Positions 17,887 through 26,368 of a DNA stretch of 64,000 nucleotides are shown here, piece after piece (the first letter of the stretch is position 1; the number at the start of each line of letters is the position of its first letter). The DNA is taken from positions 1,798,001-1,862,000 of the forward strand of contig CAWFFM010000002.1 of assembly GCA_963815125.1 (NCBI GenBank). Direction: 5' to 3'. The notes beneath the pieces were generated by a model. The model was not told the origin of the DNA. It saw only the letters and a program-made list of their open reading frames with translations, and made no database searches. The DNA comes from Actinocatenispora sp963815125 (GTDB lineage Bacteria > Actinomycetota > Actinomycetes > Mycobacteriales > Micromonosporaceae). Both the position numbers and the translations under genes were made by a program.

Positions 17887-18060
17887 CGCCGCGGTTCCGG
17901 ATCCTGGTGCCCACGACACAGAACGCCGTGCATTCTAGGTAGCTGGGCTTTATGCCGATGGGAGCGACGCGTCGCGCCACCGACACCGTTCGTCGTACCA
18001 CTGCAGCCCGATGATCCGCGATCACCGGCTGCATGGTCCGTATCTTCCGGGAGCCATCTG

Positions 18061-18150
18061 ATGAGCCCAGCATTCTCCTCGACCGGACCGCATGAATACG
18101 GAATGCTCGACACCGGCGACGGCAGCCTCGCGTACGGGAAGGCGCGTACG
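18061..18150 (+). pseudogene. Remnant start of a prolyl iminopeptidase-like gene
   Basis: A GGGAG site, an ATG at 18061 and the reading MSPAFSSTGPHEYGMLDTGD then GSLAYGK match the N-terminus of prolyl iminopeptidases ('..eyGmLdvGDGh.iYWe..'). After about 30 residues the similarity stops and the frame continues as unrelated sequence to a stop at 18231. No alpha/beta-hydrolase nucleophile region follows, so this is a truncated gene start left by a deletion. Confidence 0.45.
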
Positions 18151-18184
18151 GGAAGCTCTGCCGGCCGGCCCGCTGGCGGTTCGG

Positions 18185-18448
18185 TCAGCCCTGACGACGG
18201 GACCGGCGGGCCCGGCGAGCGGCATGCTTGAGCCTGTCGTCGGCCGAGGGCAGCGGGACCTTGCGTTCGTCCTGGATCCGGATCTCGAACCGGAACTCGC
18301 GGGCGGCCGGGTGCCAGATCTCCTCGAACGGTCCCATCACCTCACCGCCGACACCCCGGCGGCGGGCCCAGTTACCCAGCCGGACCATGCCGTAGAGAAA
18401 CGCGGCGAACACACCGAGGACCGCGACGGCTGCGAGGATCTGACCCAT
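18185..18448 (-). CDS. Small single-pass membrane protein
   Basis: 87 residues: one N-terminal membrane helix (about 2-22), then a conserved-looking GGEVMGPFEEIWHPAAREFR stretch, an RIQDERKVPLPSADDRL segment and an Arg-rich tail. Small proteins with 'MGPFEEIWHPAA' occur widely in Micromonosporales and relatives; function unknown. It ends inside the region beside the iminopeptidase remnant and starts 18 nt downstream of the MFS gene stop, so may be co-transcribed with it. Confidence 0.65.
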   Translation of the reverse strand: MGQILAAVAVLGVFAAFLYGMVRLGNWARRRGVGGEVMGPFEEIWHPAAREFRFEIRIQDERKVPLPSADDRLKHAARRARRSRRQG

Positions 18449-18466
18449 ACCGGCGAGCGTACGGCA

Positions 18467-19882
18467 TCAGCCCGGCACATCGGACGTCGTCGGTTCGGCG
18501 CGGGCCGGCGGCGCGGCAGTACTGGCGTCGCGCTGCGCGGCAGACCTTCGTACCCCGACGAACATCGTGACCAGCGCACTGCCGACGACCAGTACCCAGC
18601 CGCGACGAAGGTCAGCCGCGTCCACGCCGCCGCTGGTACCGAGGACTGCGACAAGCAGAGCCACGCCGAAGGCCGAGCCGAGCTGGCGCGCCATGGTGAG
18701 GACCGCGGAGGCCGACGAGAGGTCCGACACCGGCGCGGCGGACGCGCTGGCGAACAGGGCGGGCTGCATCAGTCCGTTGGCCGACCCCCACAGCAGCAGG
18801 CTGGGCAGCACCACGTACACGTAGTCCGGGGTGGTGCCGGGCGCCGCCCACAGCCATCCGCCGGCGAGCGCGAACAGTACCGATCCGGCGAGTACGGTCC
18901 CACGGAATCCGACCCTGCGAGCGATCCGGCCGGCGAACGGCGCCACGACGCTGGAGACGAGAGGGCCCGGCACGATCCCGAGCGCGGTACGCAGAGCGGT
19001 GTAGTGCCACACGTCGGTCTGCAGCAGCGTCACGCCGAGCAGCATGACGGCAAAACCCAGGTAGTAGGCGAGGATCCCGACCGCACCCGCCCGGAACCGG
19101 GGTACGGAGAACAGCGCCGGTGCGACGATCGGCTCACGGTGACGCCGCAGATGCACGACGAACCAGACGCCGAGCAGCGCCGCGAACCCGAACACCGTCC
19201 AGACCAGCCCGGCGGGCCATGCGCCGGTCTGGACCAGTCCCACGCAGGCAGACCCGGTGGCGAGGAGGACCAGCAACGCACCGGGCAGGTCCAACCGCCG
19301 GGTACGCCGCGCACCATCCATGGGCAGGTGCCGCAGCCCGATCAGTACGGTCGCGAGCACCAGAGGAACGTTGATCAGAAAGATCCACCGCCAGCTCAGG
19401 CTGATCAGCATCCCACCGAGCACCGGTCCCGTGCTGGCGGCGACCGCGCCGACCGCCGCCCATACCCCGACCGCCGTCCCACGGTCGCGGTCGTCGAACG
19501 CGGACACCACGATACTCAGCGAGGTCGGCATCAGTACGGCCGCGCCCACGGCCTGCAGCGCCCGACTGGCGATGAGTACCGGAAGAACGGGTGCGGCCGC
19601 ACACCCGATGGAGGCGGCGCCGAACAGCATCAGCCCGGCGAGGAAGCACCGGCGCCGGCCCAGGCTGTCGGCGAGACGGCCGGCGGTGATCAGCAGCGTC
19701 GCGAGCACGATCGCGTAGCTGTCGAGCACCCACGAGACGTCGGAGACGGAGGCACCGGTGAAGTCGTGCTGCAGGGCCGGGTAGGCGATGTTGACCACCC
19801 ACAGGTCGAGGCCGGTCAGGAAGGTCGCGGCGGAGGCCACCGCGAGCACGAGCCACCGCCGGCGTACAGGTTGCGCGGTCAT
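18467..19882 (-). CDS. MFS multidrug exporter, DHA2 (14-helix) family
   Basis: About 471 residues, 14 predicted helices. Motif A-like loop GRLADSLGRRRCF between helices 2 and 3, motif C-like GAVAASTGPVLGGMLIS in helix 5, and a start pattern FLTGLDLWVVNIAYPALQHD typical of EmrB/QacA-type proton antiporters. ATG 19882 begins the first helix region. The divergent GlxA-type regulator at 19953 probably controls it; the 70-base intergenic region is AT-rich for this genome. Export substrate unknown. Confidence 0.9.
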   Translation of the reverse strand: MTAQPVRRRWLVLAVASAATFLTGLDLWVVNIAYPALQHDFTGASVSDVSWVLDSYAIVLATLLITAGRLADSLGRRRCFLAGLMLFGAASIGCAAAPVLPVLIASRALQAVGAAVLMPTSLSIVVSAFDDRDRGTAVGVWAAVGAVAASTGPVLGGMLISLSWRWIFLINVPLVLATVLIGLRHLPMDGARRTRRLDLPGALLVLLATGSACVGLVQTGAWPAGLVWTVFGFAALLGVWFVVHLRRHREPIVAPALFSVPRFRAGAVGILAYYLGFAVMLLGVTLLQTDVWHYTALRTALGIVPGPLVSSVVAPFAGRIARRVGFRGTVLAGSVLFALAGGWLWAAPGTTPDYVYVVLPSLLLWGSANGLMQPALFASASAAPVSDLSSASAVLTMARQLGSAFGVALLVAVLGTSGGVDAADLRRGWVLVVGSALVTMFVGVRRSAAQRDASTAAPPARAEPTTSDVPG

Positions 19883-19952
19883 GCCACGAATCTGCCGGTG
19901 ACCGGACCGACAATCCAGTGGCAATAACGACAGTGTCCGCTAAATTAATGAC

Positions 19953-20930
19953 ATGCCTGCGCATCGGATCGCCCTGGCCCTCACCGAGGGGATGCCCATC
20001 TTCGAGGCCGCGATCCCGTGCGAGGTGTTCGGCCGGGTCCGCCCCGGTCTGCCCGACCCCTGGTACGAGTTCACGATCTGCGCGCAGGAACCCGGACGGA
20101 CCTCGACCGGCTCGGCGTTCGTGACCGCCACCCCGTACGGGCTCGACGGGCTGGCCGAGGCGGACACGGTCATCGTTCCGGCCTGCGACAACGTCCTTGA
20201 CGACGTACCGGCGCAACTCGTCGCCGCCGTCCGTACGGCGTACGACCGTGGGGCGCGCATCGTGTCGTTGTGCACCGGCGCCTTCGTGCTCGCCGAGGCC
20301 GGGCTGCTCGACGGCCGGCGTGCCACCGTGCACTGGTTCCACGCCGACCTGCTCGCCGAGCGCTACCCGGCCGTCGACGTCGACCCCGCGGTGCTCTACA
20401 TCGACGAAGGGCAGGTACTCACCAGCGCCGGCACCACCGCGGGGCTCGATCTGTGCCTGCACCTGGTCCGCCTCGACCACGGTTCGGAGGTCGCGAACCT
20501 GCTCGCCCGACGCCTGGTCATCTCACCGCACCGCAGTGGCGGACAGGCACAGTACGTGGATTCACCGGTGGCGCCCACCGCCGACGACAGCCTGGCACCG
20601 TTGCTGCAATGGGCGACCGCGCACCTGCACCGTCCGCTCACCATCGCCGAACTGGCCGCGCACCAGCACCTGACACCTCGTACGCTGATCCGCCGGTTCC
20701 ACGCTGCGACCGGCACACCGCCACTGCGATGGCTTCTCGCCCAACGGATCCAACGCGCCCGTACATTGTTGGAGTCCACCGACGAGTCACCCGCCCGGGT
20801 GGCCGAGCTCTGCGGCCTCGGCGGTGAAGCCAACCTGCGGCACCATTTCGCCCGCATGCTCGGCGTTGCGCCCGGCGAATACCGCCGTGCATTCAGGAAA
20901 CAGGCGAACTCCTCAGCCTCGTCGATCTGA
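19953..20930 (+). CDS. GlxA-type transcriptional regulator (DJ-1/PfpI plus AraC HTH)
   Basis: 325 residues. The N-terminal DJ-1/PfpI-like domain (about 5-190) carries the nucleophile-elbow region IVSLCTGAFVLAEAGLLDG, a hallmark of GlxA regulators. The C-terminal AraC DNA-binding domain (about 215-315) has two HTH units (LTIAELAAHQHLTPRTLIRR and the FARMLGVAPGEYRRAF end). Read divergently from the MFS exporter, likely its regulator. The ATG at 19953 follows an AT-rich promoter-like tract (CTAAATTAATGAC). Confidence 0.9.
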   Translation: MPAHRIALALTEGMPIFEAAIPCEVFGRVRPGLPDPWYEFTICAQEPGRTSTGSAFVTATPYGLDGLAEADTVIVPACDNVLDDVPAQLVAAVRTAYDRGARIVSLCTGAFVLAEAGLLDGRRATVHWFHADLLAERYPAVDVDPAVLYIDEGQVLTSAGTTAGLDLCLHLVRLDHGSEVANLLARRLVISPHRSGGQAQYVDSPVAPTADDSLAPLLQWATAHLHRPLTIAELAAHQHLTPRTLIRRFHAATGTPPLRWLLAQRIQRARTLLESTDESPARVAELCGLGGEANLRHHFARMLGVAPGEYRRAFRKQANSSASSI

Positions 20931-21118
20931 CACCGGGCGGCATCGGGGCCGGATCCCGACATCGCGGCCGATCGGCACTGCTGCGTACAGTTCGTCGTCG
21001 CCGGATCCGCTCCTACAGTGGAAGGTGATGGTCGCCGGACGACCTGACGTGGCTCGTACCCCCAGCCGGCGCGGCGGTGCAGTGCACTGCCGAGCGATCG
21101 CGACCGAAGGGGGCGGAA

Positions 21119-21982
21119 ATGGCGGAGAAAGACCTGGAGCAGGACGACTACTCCGACGACGATCCGGACTTCTACGACTCGGATCACCAGGACGAACACC
21201 GGGACGAGGCCGACGTCTTCCTCGACGTACCGCAGGTCAAGGTCGAGGAGATCGACCTGGAGGTCGAGGATCTGCGGGCCCGCGTCTCCCTGCAGGCCGA
21301 AGTACTGGATCTGGTCAAGCTCAACGTCGGCGCCGATGTGATGCTCGGGAAGGTCAAACTCAACATCCAGGGCGTCGAGGCGCAGGCTCAGCTCAAGGTG
21401 CGGTTGGACAACGTACGCGACATCCTCACCGGCGTACTGAAGACGATCGACCGCAACCCCGAGATCCTGGAGTACATCGGACGCAGCGTCGAGTCAGCGG
21501 CGTCCAGTATCGGGCAGGGTGCTGGTGATGCGGCACGCGAGGTCGGCACCGGCGCAGGACATGCCGCCGGAGAGCTCGGCAGCGGTGCAGGTGATGCGGT
21601 GCGGGAGGTCGGCGGCGGGGCCGGGGATGCGACCCGGCATGTCGGCAGCGGCGCGGGCCGGGCGGCGAGCGAGCTCGGTGACACTGTGGACCGGGCAGCT
21701 GACACGGCGGACAAGCTCGGTGGCACCGCCGCCGAGGTCGGCCGGTCGGCGGGCGGAAGCGCCCGACAGGCCACCGATCTGGAGGACGAGGACGAGGAAT
21801 TCGACGAGGACCGGGACGACGACGGCTACGAACCCGAGGACAGCGACGAGCACCCGGACGACGACGAGCAGGAGCGGCCGCGGCGACGGCGGTCGGCCAG
21901 ACGCTCCGTGCGCCCGTCGGACGAGAGTCGTCGTGGCGAAGTTCTGCACCGCCGCAGCCCCGCCAGGAGTCGCAAAAGATGA
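21119..21982 (+). CDS. Acidic protein with amphipathic Gly/Ala/Val repeats
   Basis: 287 residues. The N-terminal region is very acidic (DDYSDDDPDFYDSD), then a conserved block (about 45-125: VKVEEIDLEVEDLRARVSLQ, LKVRLDNV, TIDRNPEILEYIG) known as an uncharacterised actinobacterial family. About 135-215 holds 11-13-residue repeats of the form GAGDAxREVGxGAG, predicted amphipathic helices like LEA proteins. The tail goes from Glu/Asp-rich to Arg/Ser-rich. ATG 21119 follows GGGGGCGGA. Possibly a structural or stress protein; function unknown. Its 3' end overlaps the next gene by 50 nt. Confidence 0.65.
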   Translation: MAEKDLEQDDYSDDDPDFYDSDHQDEHRDEADVFLDVPQVKVEEIDLEVEDLRARVSLQAEVLDLVKLNVGADVMLGKVKLNIQGVEAQAQLKVRLDNVRDILTGVLKTIDRNPEILEYIGRSVESAASSIGQGAGDAAREVGTGAGHAAGELGSGAGDAVREVGGGAGDATRHVGSGAGRAASELGDTVDRAADTADKLGGTAAEVGRSAGGSARQATDLEDEDEEFDEDRDDDGYEPEDSDEHPDDDEQERPRRRRSARRSVRPSDESRRGEVLHRRSPARSRKR

Positions 21983-22298
21983 CCCGACGTCCGGCCCCGG
22001 TACGCGACGACAGTTCGCCCGGTCCGCCGAGATCGGTTTCACCGCAACGGTACGGGCCCAGCGTCTGCGCTTCAGCGTCCGGCCCGAGGTTCGCGTCGGG
22101 TTCCCCGGCGACGAGCGCAACGAGTCCATCTCCGCATCCGCGCGCCGTAACCTGACCCACCCGGTGGCGGCGGGTACCGACTACCCGCACCCCCGGATCA
22201 GCTACGTGCTCGCGTCCTGCATCGATCCGGATACCGTCCTCGACGACGTCCGGTACTCCGTCGAGGACGAGGAGCCGAGGCCGTCGGATCCGGCCTAG
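21933..22298 (+). CDS. Conserved small protein overlapping the acidic repeat protein
   Basis: About 121 residues from GTG 21933, in the +1-shifted frame relative to the upstream gene. High GC at third positions and a protein-like sequence (EIGFTATVRAQRLRFSVRPE, PHPRISYVLASCIDPD) indicate real coding. I know of no domain. The 50-nt overlap and same strand suggest co-expression with the acidic repeat protein. The exact start is uncertain because no other in-frame start is placed well. Confidence 0.5.
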   Translation: MAKFCTAAAPPGVAKDDPTSGPGTRRQFARSAEIGFTATVRAQRLRFSVRPEVRVGFPGDERNESISASARRNLTHPVAAGTDYPHPRISYVLASCIDPDTVLDDVRYSVEDEEPRPSDPA

Positions 22299-23153
22299 CT
22301 AGTCGGCGCCCGGGAGGCTTATCTCGATGTGCCCGTCGACGACCCGGGTACGGAAGCACGGCTGTGGGCTCGTCGCCGGCCCGGCGGCCACCGTGCCGTC
22401 GGTGAGCGTGAACGTACTGCCGTGCCAGGGACAGGAGACCGTGCCGTCGCGGACCTCGCCCTCGTGCAGCGGGCCGGACAGGTGACTGCACCGGTCCGAC
22501 AGTGCGGAGACGCTGTTGCCGTTGCGGTGCAACAGAACCGGATAGTTGTCCACCATCCGCATGACCGGCACCCCATCCGGCAGGACGGTGATGTCGTCCA
22601 GCCGGTGCCAGCCCGCGGAGATCAGGTGCGGTACGTCCTCGGCATGGTTGACCGCCGCCGCCTGCCGGTACGCCAGATGCCCGCCGAGGTACGCGCCTAC
22701 GCCGGCCACCCCGTACCCGGTGTAGGCGAGGAGTCGACCCACGTTGCGCCGTCCGCGCAGCCGCGCGACCAGCGAACCGGCGTACAGGCCGATCGCGAGT
22801 ACGTTTCCGGCCGCGTGTACCAGCCCGACCCGCTGCTGCTGCGGATGCAGGACCGACCAGTCCGTCCAGCCGGACAGGGCGGCGGGCGGCGCGGCCAGCA
22901 CGCCGAGGGCGATCAGGATGTCGGCGGCGCACTGTTGTCCGGGGAGCAGGTCGAGCAGCGCCGCACTGGTCCACGCGCCCACCGGTATCTGTACCAGTAC
23001 CGGGTGCAGGGCATGACCGAGCGGCACCCCGTGCAGCAGATCACGAACCGGCCCCGGCGGCAGGATCCCGCTCACCGCGGACGTGATCGGGCCGGTCACC
23101 CGGTCCAGCACCGACCAGTCGGCGATCCGGTCGATCAGGCGCGTCAGGTCCAT
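22299..23153 (-). CDS. DUF2231 membrane domain fused to a Rieske [2Fe-2S] domain
   Basis: 284 residues. The N-terminal DUF2231 part (about 10-165) has four helices and the typical GHALHPVLVQIPVGAWTSAA signature. The C-terminal Rieske ferredoxin domain (about 190-280) has both ligand pairs, CSHLSGPLHEG and CPWHGS. The fusion is widespread in actinobacteria; it is a membrane-anchored electron carrier whose partner is unknown. ATG 23153 starts the conserved region (MDLTRLIDRIADW). Confidence 0.85.
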   Translation of the reverse strand: MDLTRLIDRIADWSVLDRVTGPITSAVSGILPPGPVRDLLHGVPLGHALHPVLVQIPVGAWTSAALLDLLPGQQCAADILIALGVLAAPPAALSGWTDWSVLHPQQQRVGLVHAAGNVLAIGLYAGSLVARLRGRRNVGRLLAYTGYGVAGVGAYLGGHLAYRQAAAVNHAEDVPHLISAGWHRLDDITVLPDGVPVMRMVDNYPVLLHRNGNSVSALSDRCSHLSGPLHEGEVRDGTVSCPWHGSTFTLTDGTVAAGPATSPQPCFRTRVVDGHIEISLPGAD

Positions 23154-23222
23154 GCGGCCATCCTCGCACCGGATGCCGCTGCGCCGCCGGAGATCGGACA
23201 AACGACCGCCGACGCAGGGCAG

Positions 23223-23254
23223 CGCCTCCTCCCACCAGGTGGCAGGAGGAGGCG
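23223..23254 (-). terminator. Hairpin terminator after the GH43-like gene
   Basis: CGCCTCCTCC (23223-23232) pairs with GGAGGAGGCG (23245-23254), with an inner CACC/GGTG pairing in the loop. It lies just past the stop codon of the secreted GH43-like gene and before the Rieske gene, both on the minus strand. Confidence 0.6.
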
Positions 23255-23269
23255 GCTACCGGATCGCGG

Positions 23270-24418
23270 TCAGGGGTTGACGACGTGGAAGGACGCGGTG
23301 CGACCGGAACCCTTGATGACCAGTCGGCCGACCCGGCTCTTGCGGTCCCTGCCGGTGTTTCCGGTCAGGTAGTTCCAGGTGACCCACGGCTGGCCGTCCC
23401 GCGCACGGTAGACGTCCATCGCGCCCGGGCCACGCTTGTTGCCGGGCAGCCCGTAGTGGCGCATCTTGGCCGGATAGTGTGCCCGCGGACCGGCGTAGGA
23501 GAAGTAGGCGCGGGCCGCGGCCGGCTTCGCCGAGCAGGTTCCCTGGTCGATGTGGGCGCCGCAGTATGCGATGCCGGTGGCGTAGTAGTTGTTCTGCCAC
23601 TTGTTGCCTGAGTAGAACAGGTACCAGGAGCCGTTGTCGTACAGGGCGCTGGGGTTCTCGATGACGGTGACGCCCTTGCCGTCCTTGTAGTGCGTCCAGC
23701 CGAGCTTGTTGCTGCGCAACATCACATGCGGTGCGGACGCGCGCTTGACGCTGCCCTTGCGGCCGAACGACAACCGCACGACCGACAGCGCCGACTCGGA
23801 CCCGACGGCGCTCTGCCCGTCCCGGAAGGTCATCCATGCCTCGCCGGACGGTCCGGTGGTCACATCGGCGTCGATCGCCCAACGGTTTGCCTTGGCCGGG
23901 CACACCAGCGGCTGCGCCTGCGCCTTGAACCCGGAGGTGGGGCTGGTGGAGGCAGCGACGCCGACGCAGTGCTGACCGGCGCTGCCGGCCTTCACCGCGG
24001 TGAAGAACAGGTAGTAACGGCCGACGCCCTTCCTCACGTGGTAGAAGGCTCCCGGCGTCCAGATACCGGAACCGCCCTTGACCCACGCGCCGGCGCCGTG
24101 CGGCATGGCGTCCCCGTTGATGGTGGGCGCGGTCGTGACCGTGTTGCCGGAGCCGCTGATGGTGTACGGGACCTTGCGGCCGTGTGCGCTGGCCCCGTAG
24201 GTGATGTACTGGTTCGACCCGTCGTACAGCGCGAGTGTGTCCGCGCCCGGGAACTGGAAGTCCTGCGCCCCACTGTTGCCGGACCTGGCCATGACGGCGC
24301 GCGATGAGGCAGCGCCCGAGCCGGCCGGTACCAGCATTGCCAGGGAACATGCTGCCAGGGCAGCGGGCGCGAGGAGTCGACGCCGCCAACGGGCGCCGCG
24401 GATGGTCGTGTTCCGCAC
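23270..24418 (-). CDS. Secreted five-bladed beta-propeller glycosidase (GH43-like)
   Basis: 382 residues. GTG start with AGGAGA upstream; an Arg-rich signal peptide (RRRLLAPAALAACSLAMLVP) ending near residue 38 (GSGAASS). The mature part resembles GH43/GH62-type arabinan or xylan enzymes: a starting Asp region (FPGADTLALYDGSNQYITYG) and VTVIENPSALYDNGSWYLFY, where the Glu could be the general acid. All catalytic assignments are by pattern. Secreted cell-wall or plant-polysaccharide processing is likely; exact linkage unknown. Confidence 0.65.
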   Translation of the reverse strand: MRNTTIRGARWRRRLLAPAALAACSLAMLVPAGSGAASSRAVMARSGNSGAQDFQFPGADTLALYDGSNQYITYGASAHGRKVPYTISGSGNTVTTAPTINGDAMPHGAGAWVKGGSGIWTPGAFYHVRKGVGRYYLFFTAVKAGSAGQHCVGVAASTSPTSGFKAQAQPLVCPAKANRWAIDADVTTGPSGEAWMTFRDGQSAVGSESALSVVRLSFGRKGSVKRASAPHVMLRSNKLGWTHYKDGKGVTVIENPSALYDNGSWYLFYSGNKWQNNYYATGIAYCGAHIDQGTCSAKPAAARAYFSYAGPRAHYPAKMRHYGLPGNKRGPGAMDVYRARDGQPWVTWNYLTGNTGRDRKSRVGRLVIKGSGRTASFHVVNP

Positions 24419-24534
24419 GGAGGTTCTCCTTCGGGGATCGGTGTCATATTGCCGAAGTAGGGGACTCTCCCGGGCAGAACAGTATGACGGGGACGCAAGC
24501 ACGTGACGTACAAGTTTGCGTACGGTGGGTCAGG

Positions 24535-24822
24535 TCAGGCGTCGACGGTCAGCCGGACGGACACCACATCGCCCAGCCCGAGCCCTTCCGCCCGGCGCAC
24601 CCACGTCTTCACGGGCACGATGTAGCCGCCGTCCTTGGGAAACAGTGCGGTGCTCCACCTGGTTCCGCCGATCTGCGCGGTGCCCGGGATCATTCCCCAG
24701 CCGTAGCTGACGGAGGCCGAGACCGCCTCCAGCGCGGCGCACTCGTCATCGGGGACGGTGATGAAGTGCCACGGTGCCGGGCCCTTCCAGAACCACAGCG
24801 CGCCAGTGAACTCCAGGTCCAT
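24535..24822 (-). CDS. DUF1905 domain protein
   Basis: 95 residues: beta-rich small domain with FTGALWFWKGPAPWHFITVP near the start, YGWGMIPGTAQIGGTRWSTA and ALFPKDGGYIVPVKTWVRRA, then GLGDVVSVRLTV. This is the DUF1905 pattern (single-stranded, cytosolic barrel; function unknown). Stands alone between the GH43-like gene and the lipoprotein gene. Confidence 0.85.
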   Translation of the reverse strand: MDLEFTGALWFWKGPAPWHFITVPDDECAALEAVSASVSYGWGMIPGTAQIGGTRWSTALFPKDGGYIVPVKTWVRRAEGLGLGDVVSVRLTVDA

Positions 24823-24966
24823 CCGCCCAGCTTAGGAGCCGGCCGTCGGCCGGTTTGCCGGGGCAGGGCATGCTGATGGCACTGGGCGACGCCTTCGGGC
24901 GGTACGCCCATGGGCCGGCGACGCTGCGCCGCACCGACCAGGACGACAACCCGGCCAGCGTTGGCG

Positions 24967-26223
24967 ATGGCCCCGCCCCGCTCCGGGAACGACGGGAGTG
25001 CATCGACGTTGCATCGGGCAGGTGGGCCGCCGACCGGGCGGCAGCTGCGCAGGACGGTTCCGGCCGCCGTACTGGTCGTGGCGCTGATGCTGGTCGCTGG
25101 TTGTGCCGCCAGCAAGGTCGATCCCGGTGCATCGGTCGATCTGCACGGCACACTCCGCAATCCGGACGCAACCGCGGCGAGCGGCGTCTCCGTCGGGCTG
25201 CTGCGCGCGCCGGATCCGTTGGAGATGCTCACGGTCGGGCTCACCGCCGGCGCCGAACTGCTCAGCTGCCTCAGCCGCCACGGCGCACCGATCTGCCGGA
25301 CGGTGCAGTACAGCAGGACCGACGCACACGGCGGCTACCGGTACCGGATGCGCGGGTCGGACGTACGCGGCGACGTCGGCGAGGCCAGCCCGTTCGAGTT
25401 GTCCGCCGCGCTGCCCGCCGGGCGCGGCGAGGTGGCCGGCCCCAGCTTCCAGAGCGGTTTTGAGATCCAGCGCACCGAGCTGACCATGCCGACGGTCACC
25501 TTCTGGCATCCGTCGACGCTGTCGGCGTCGGTCTCCGGCCGGGACGTCACCGTACGGTGGAGCGACTTCACCGCGCCCGGCACTGCCCACCCGGCCCGTT
25601 ACCTCACACAGTTCACCGACGGTCGGGGCAGCATCGTCTGGAGCCGGCCGGCCGGTAGCGGCGCCACTCTCGACGCCCGGGCGCTGGAGGACACCGGCAC
25701 CATCTTCCATGTGGACGCCGCGGTGCCCACCAAGGGTCCGGACACCACCTTCGAATCCTCGTACGGCAGTCAGTCGGTACGCGCGCACGGCGGCGTCGGC
25801 GCCCCACCTTCACGCGGTGCCGTCTGCTACGTGCGGGCCGGCTCCAGGCCGGTACGGCTGGCGCACTGCCCGTTGACCGACGGGAAGTTCGACGCGAGCT
25901 TCCCGGCCCAGGACTGCACCGGACGACCATCGGCGTCACCGGCCGGCTCGGCAACGCCGTGCCAGGCCAACTCCTCGTTGTATCTGGACCTGGGCGGGCC
26001 GCAACGGGTGGGCGCGGTGTTCGTACACGGTCTGTCCGGCGCTGTCGTGGTCGACACCAGCGACGACGCGGTGCACTGGACCCGCCGTACGGACGTGCGC
26101 TCCGACGCGTTCGACGCCATCTCGCTGCCCCGGCCGGTCACCGCGCGCTACGTACGGCTGCGTAACCCCGACGGGGTGGCCATCCGGAGCCTGACCGAAA
26201 TGTCGGTGTGGCCCGACCGCTGA
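24967..26223 (+). CDS. Lipoprotein with C-terminal discoidin-like domain
   Basis: About 418 residues. A lipobox VAGC closes a signal helix (PAAVLVVALMLVAGC). The N-terminal third is a beta-domain ending with GDVGEASPFELSAALP; the middle (about 150-230) is a fibronectin-like strand set; the C-terminal third (about 310-418) resembles a galactose-binding/F5-8 type module (SLYLDLGGPQRVGAVFV, RPVTARYVRLRNPDG). Likely a cell-surface carbohydrate-binding lipoprotein. Start is uncertain: ATG 24967 is in the conserved stretch, but TTG 25009 has GGGAG upstream. Confidence 0.65.
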   Translation: MAPPRSGNDGSASTLHRAGGPPTGRQLRRTVPAAVLVVALMLVAGCAASKVDPGASVDLHGTLRNPDATAASGVSVGLLRAPDPLEMLTVGLTAGAELLSCLSRHGAPICRTVQYSRTDAHGGYRYRMRGSDVRGDVGEASPFELSAALPAGRGEVAGPSFQSGFEIQRTELTMPTVTFWHPSTLSASVSGRDVTVRWSDFTAPGTAHPARYLTQFTDGRGSIVWSRPAGSGATLDARALEDTGTIFHVDAAVPTKGPDTTFESSYGSQSVRAHGGVGAPPSRGAVCYVRAGSRPVRLAHCPLTDGKFDASFPAQDCTGRPSASPAGSATPCQANSSLYLDLGGPQRVGAVFVHGLSGAVVVDTSDDAVHWTRRTDVRSDAFDAISLPRPVTARYVRLRNPDGVAIRSLTEMSVWPDR

Positions 26224-26368
26224 TCTCCGCAGCGGTCGAGTGTGACCATCAGCGACCCTGGCCGGGCTCGATCGCACCGGACACGGCGTCGAAGATGGGG
26301 TGAAACCTTCACCGCTCATCGGGCGTGAAGAAGATGCGTGATTCCCTCACCGAACCGGGAGCCCCACC

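Noticed and set aside
17887..18184. Possible Mg2+-sensing leader of the mgtA gene
   Set aside because: I found no recognisable M-box core in the 300 bases upstream; only the iminopeptidase remnant is supported there.
26299..26313. GGTGAA-ACC-TTCACC inverted repeat before the LPVTG gene
   Set aside because: Too short to call an operator by itself, and no regulator gene is adjacent; mentioned in the gene entry.
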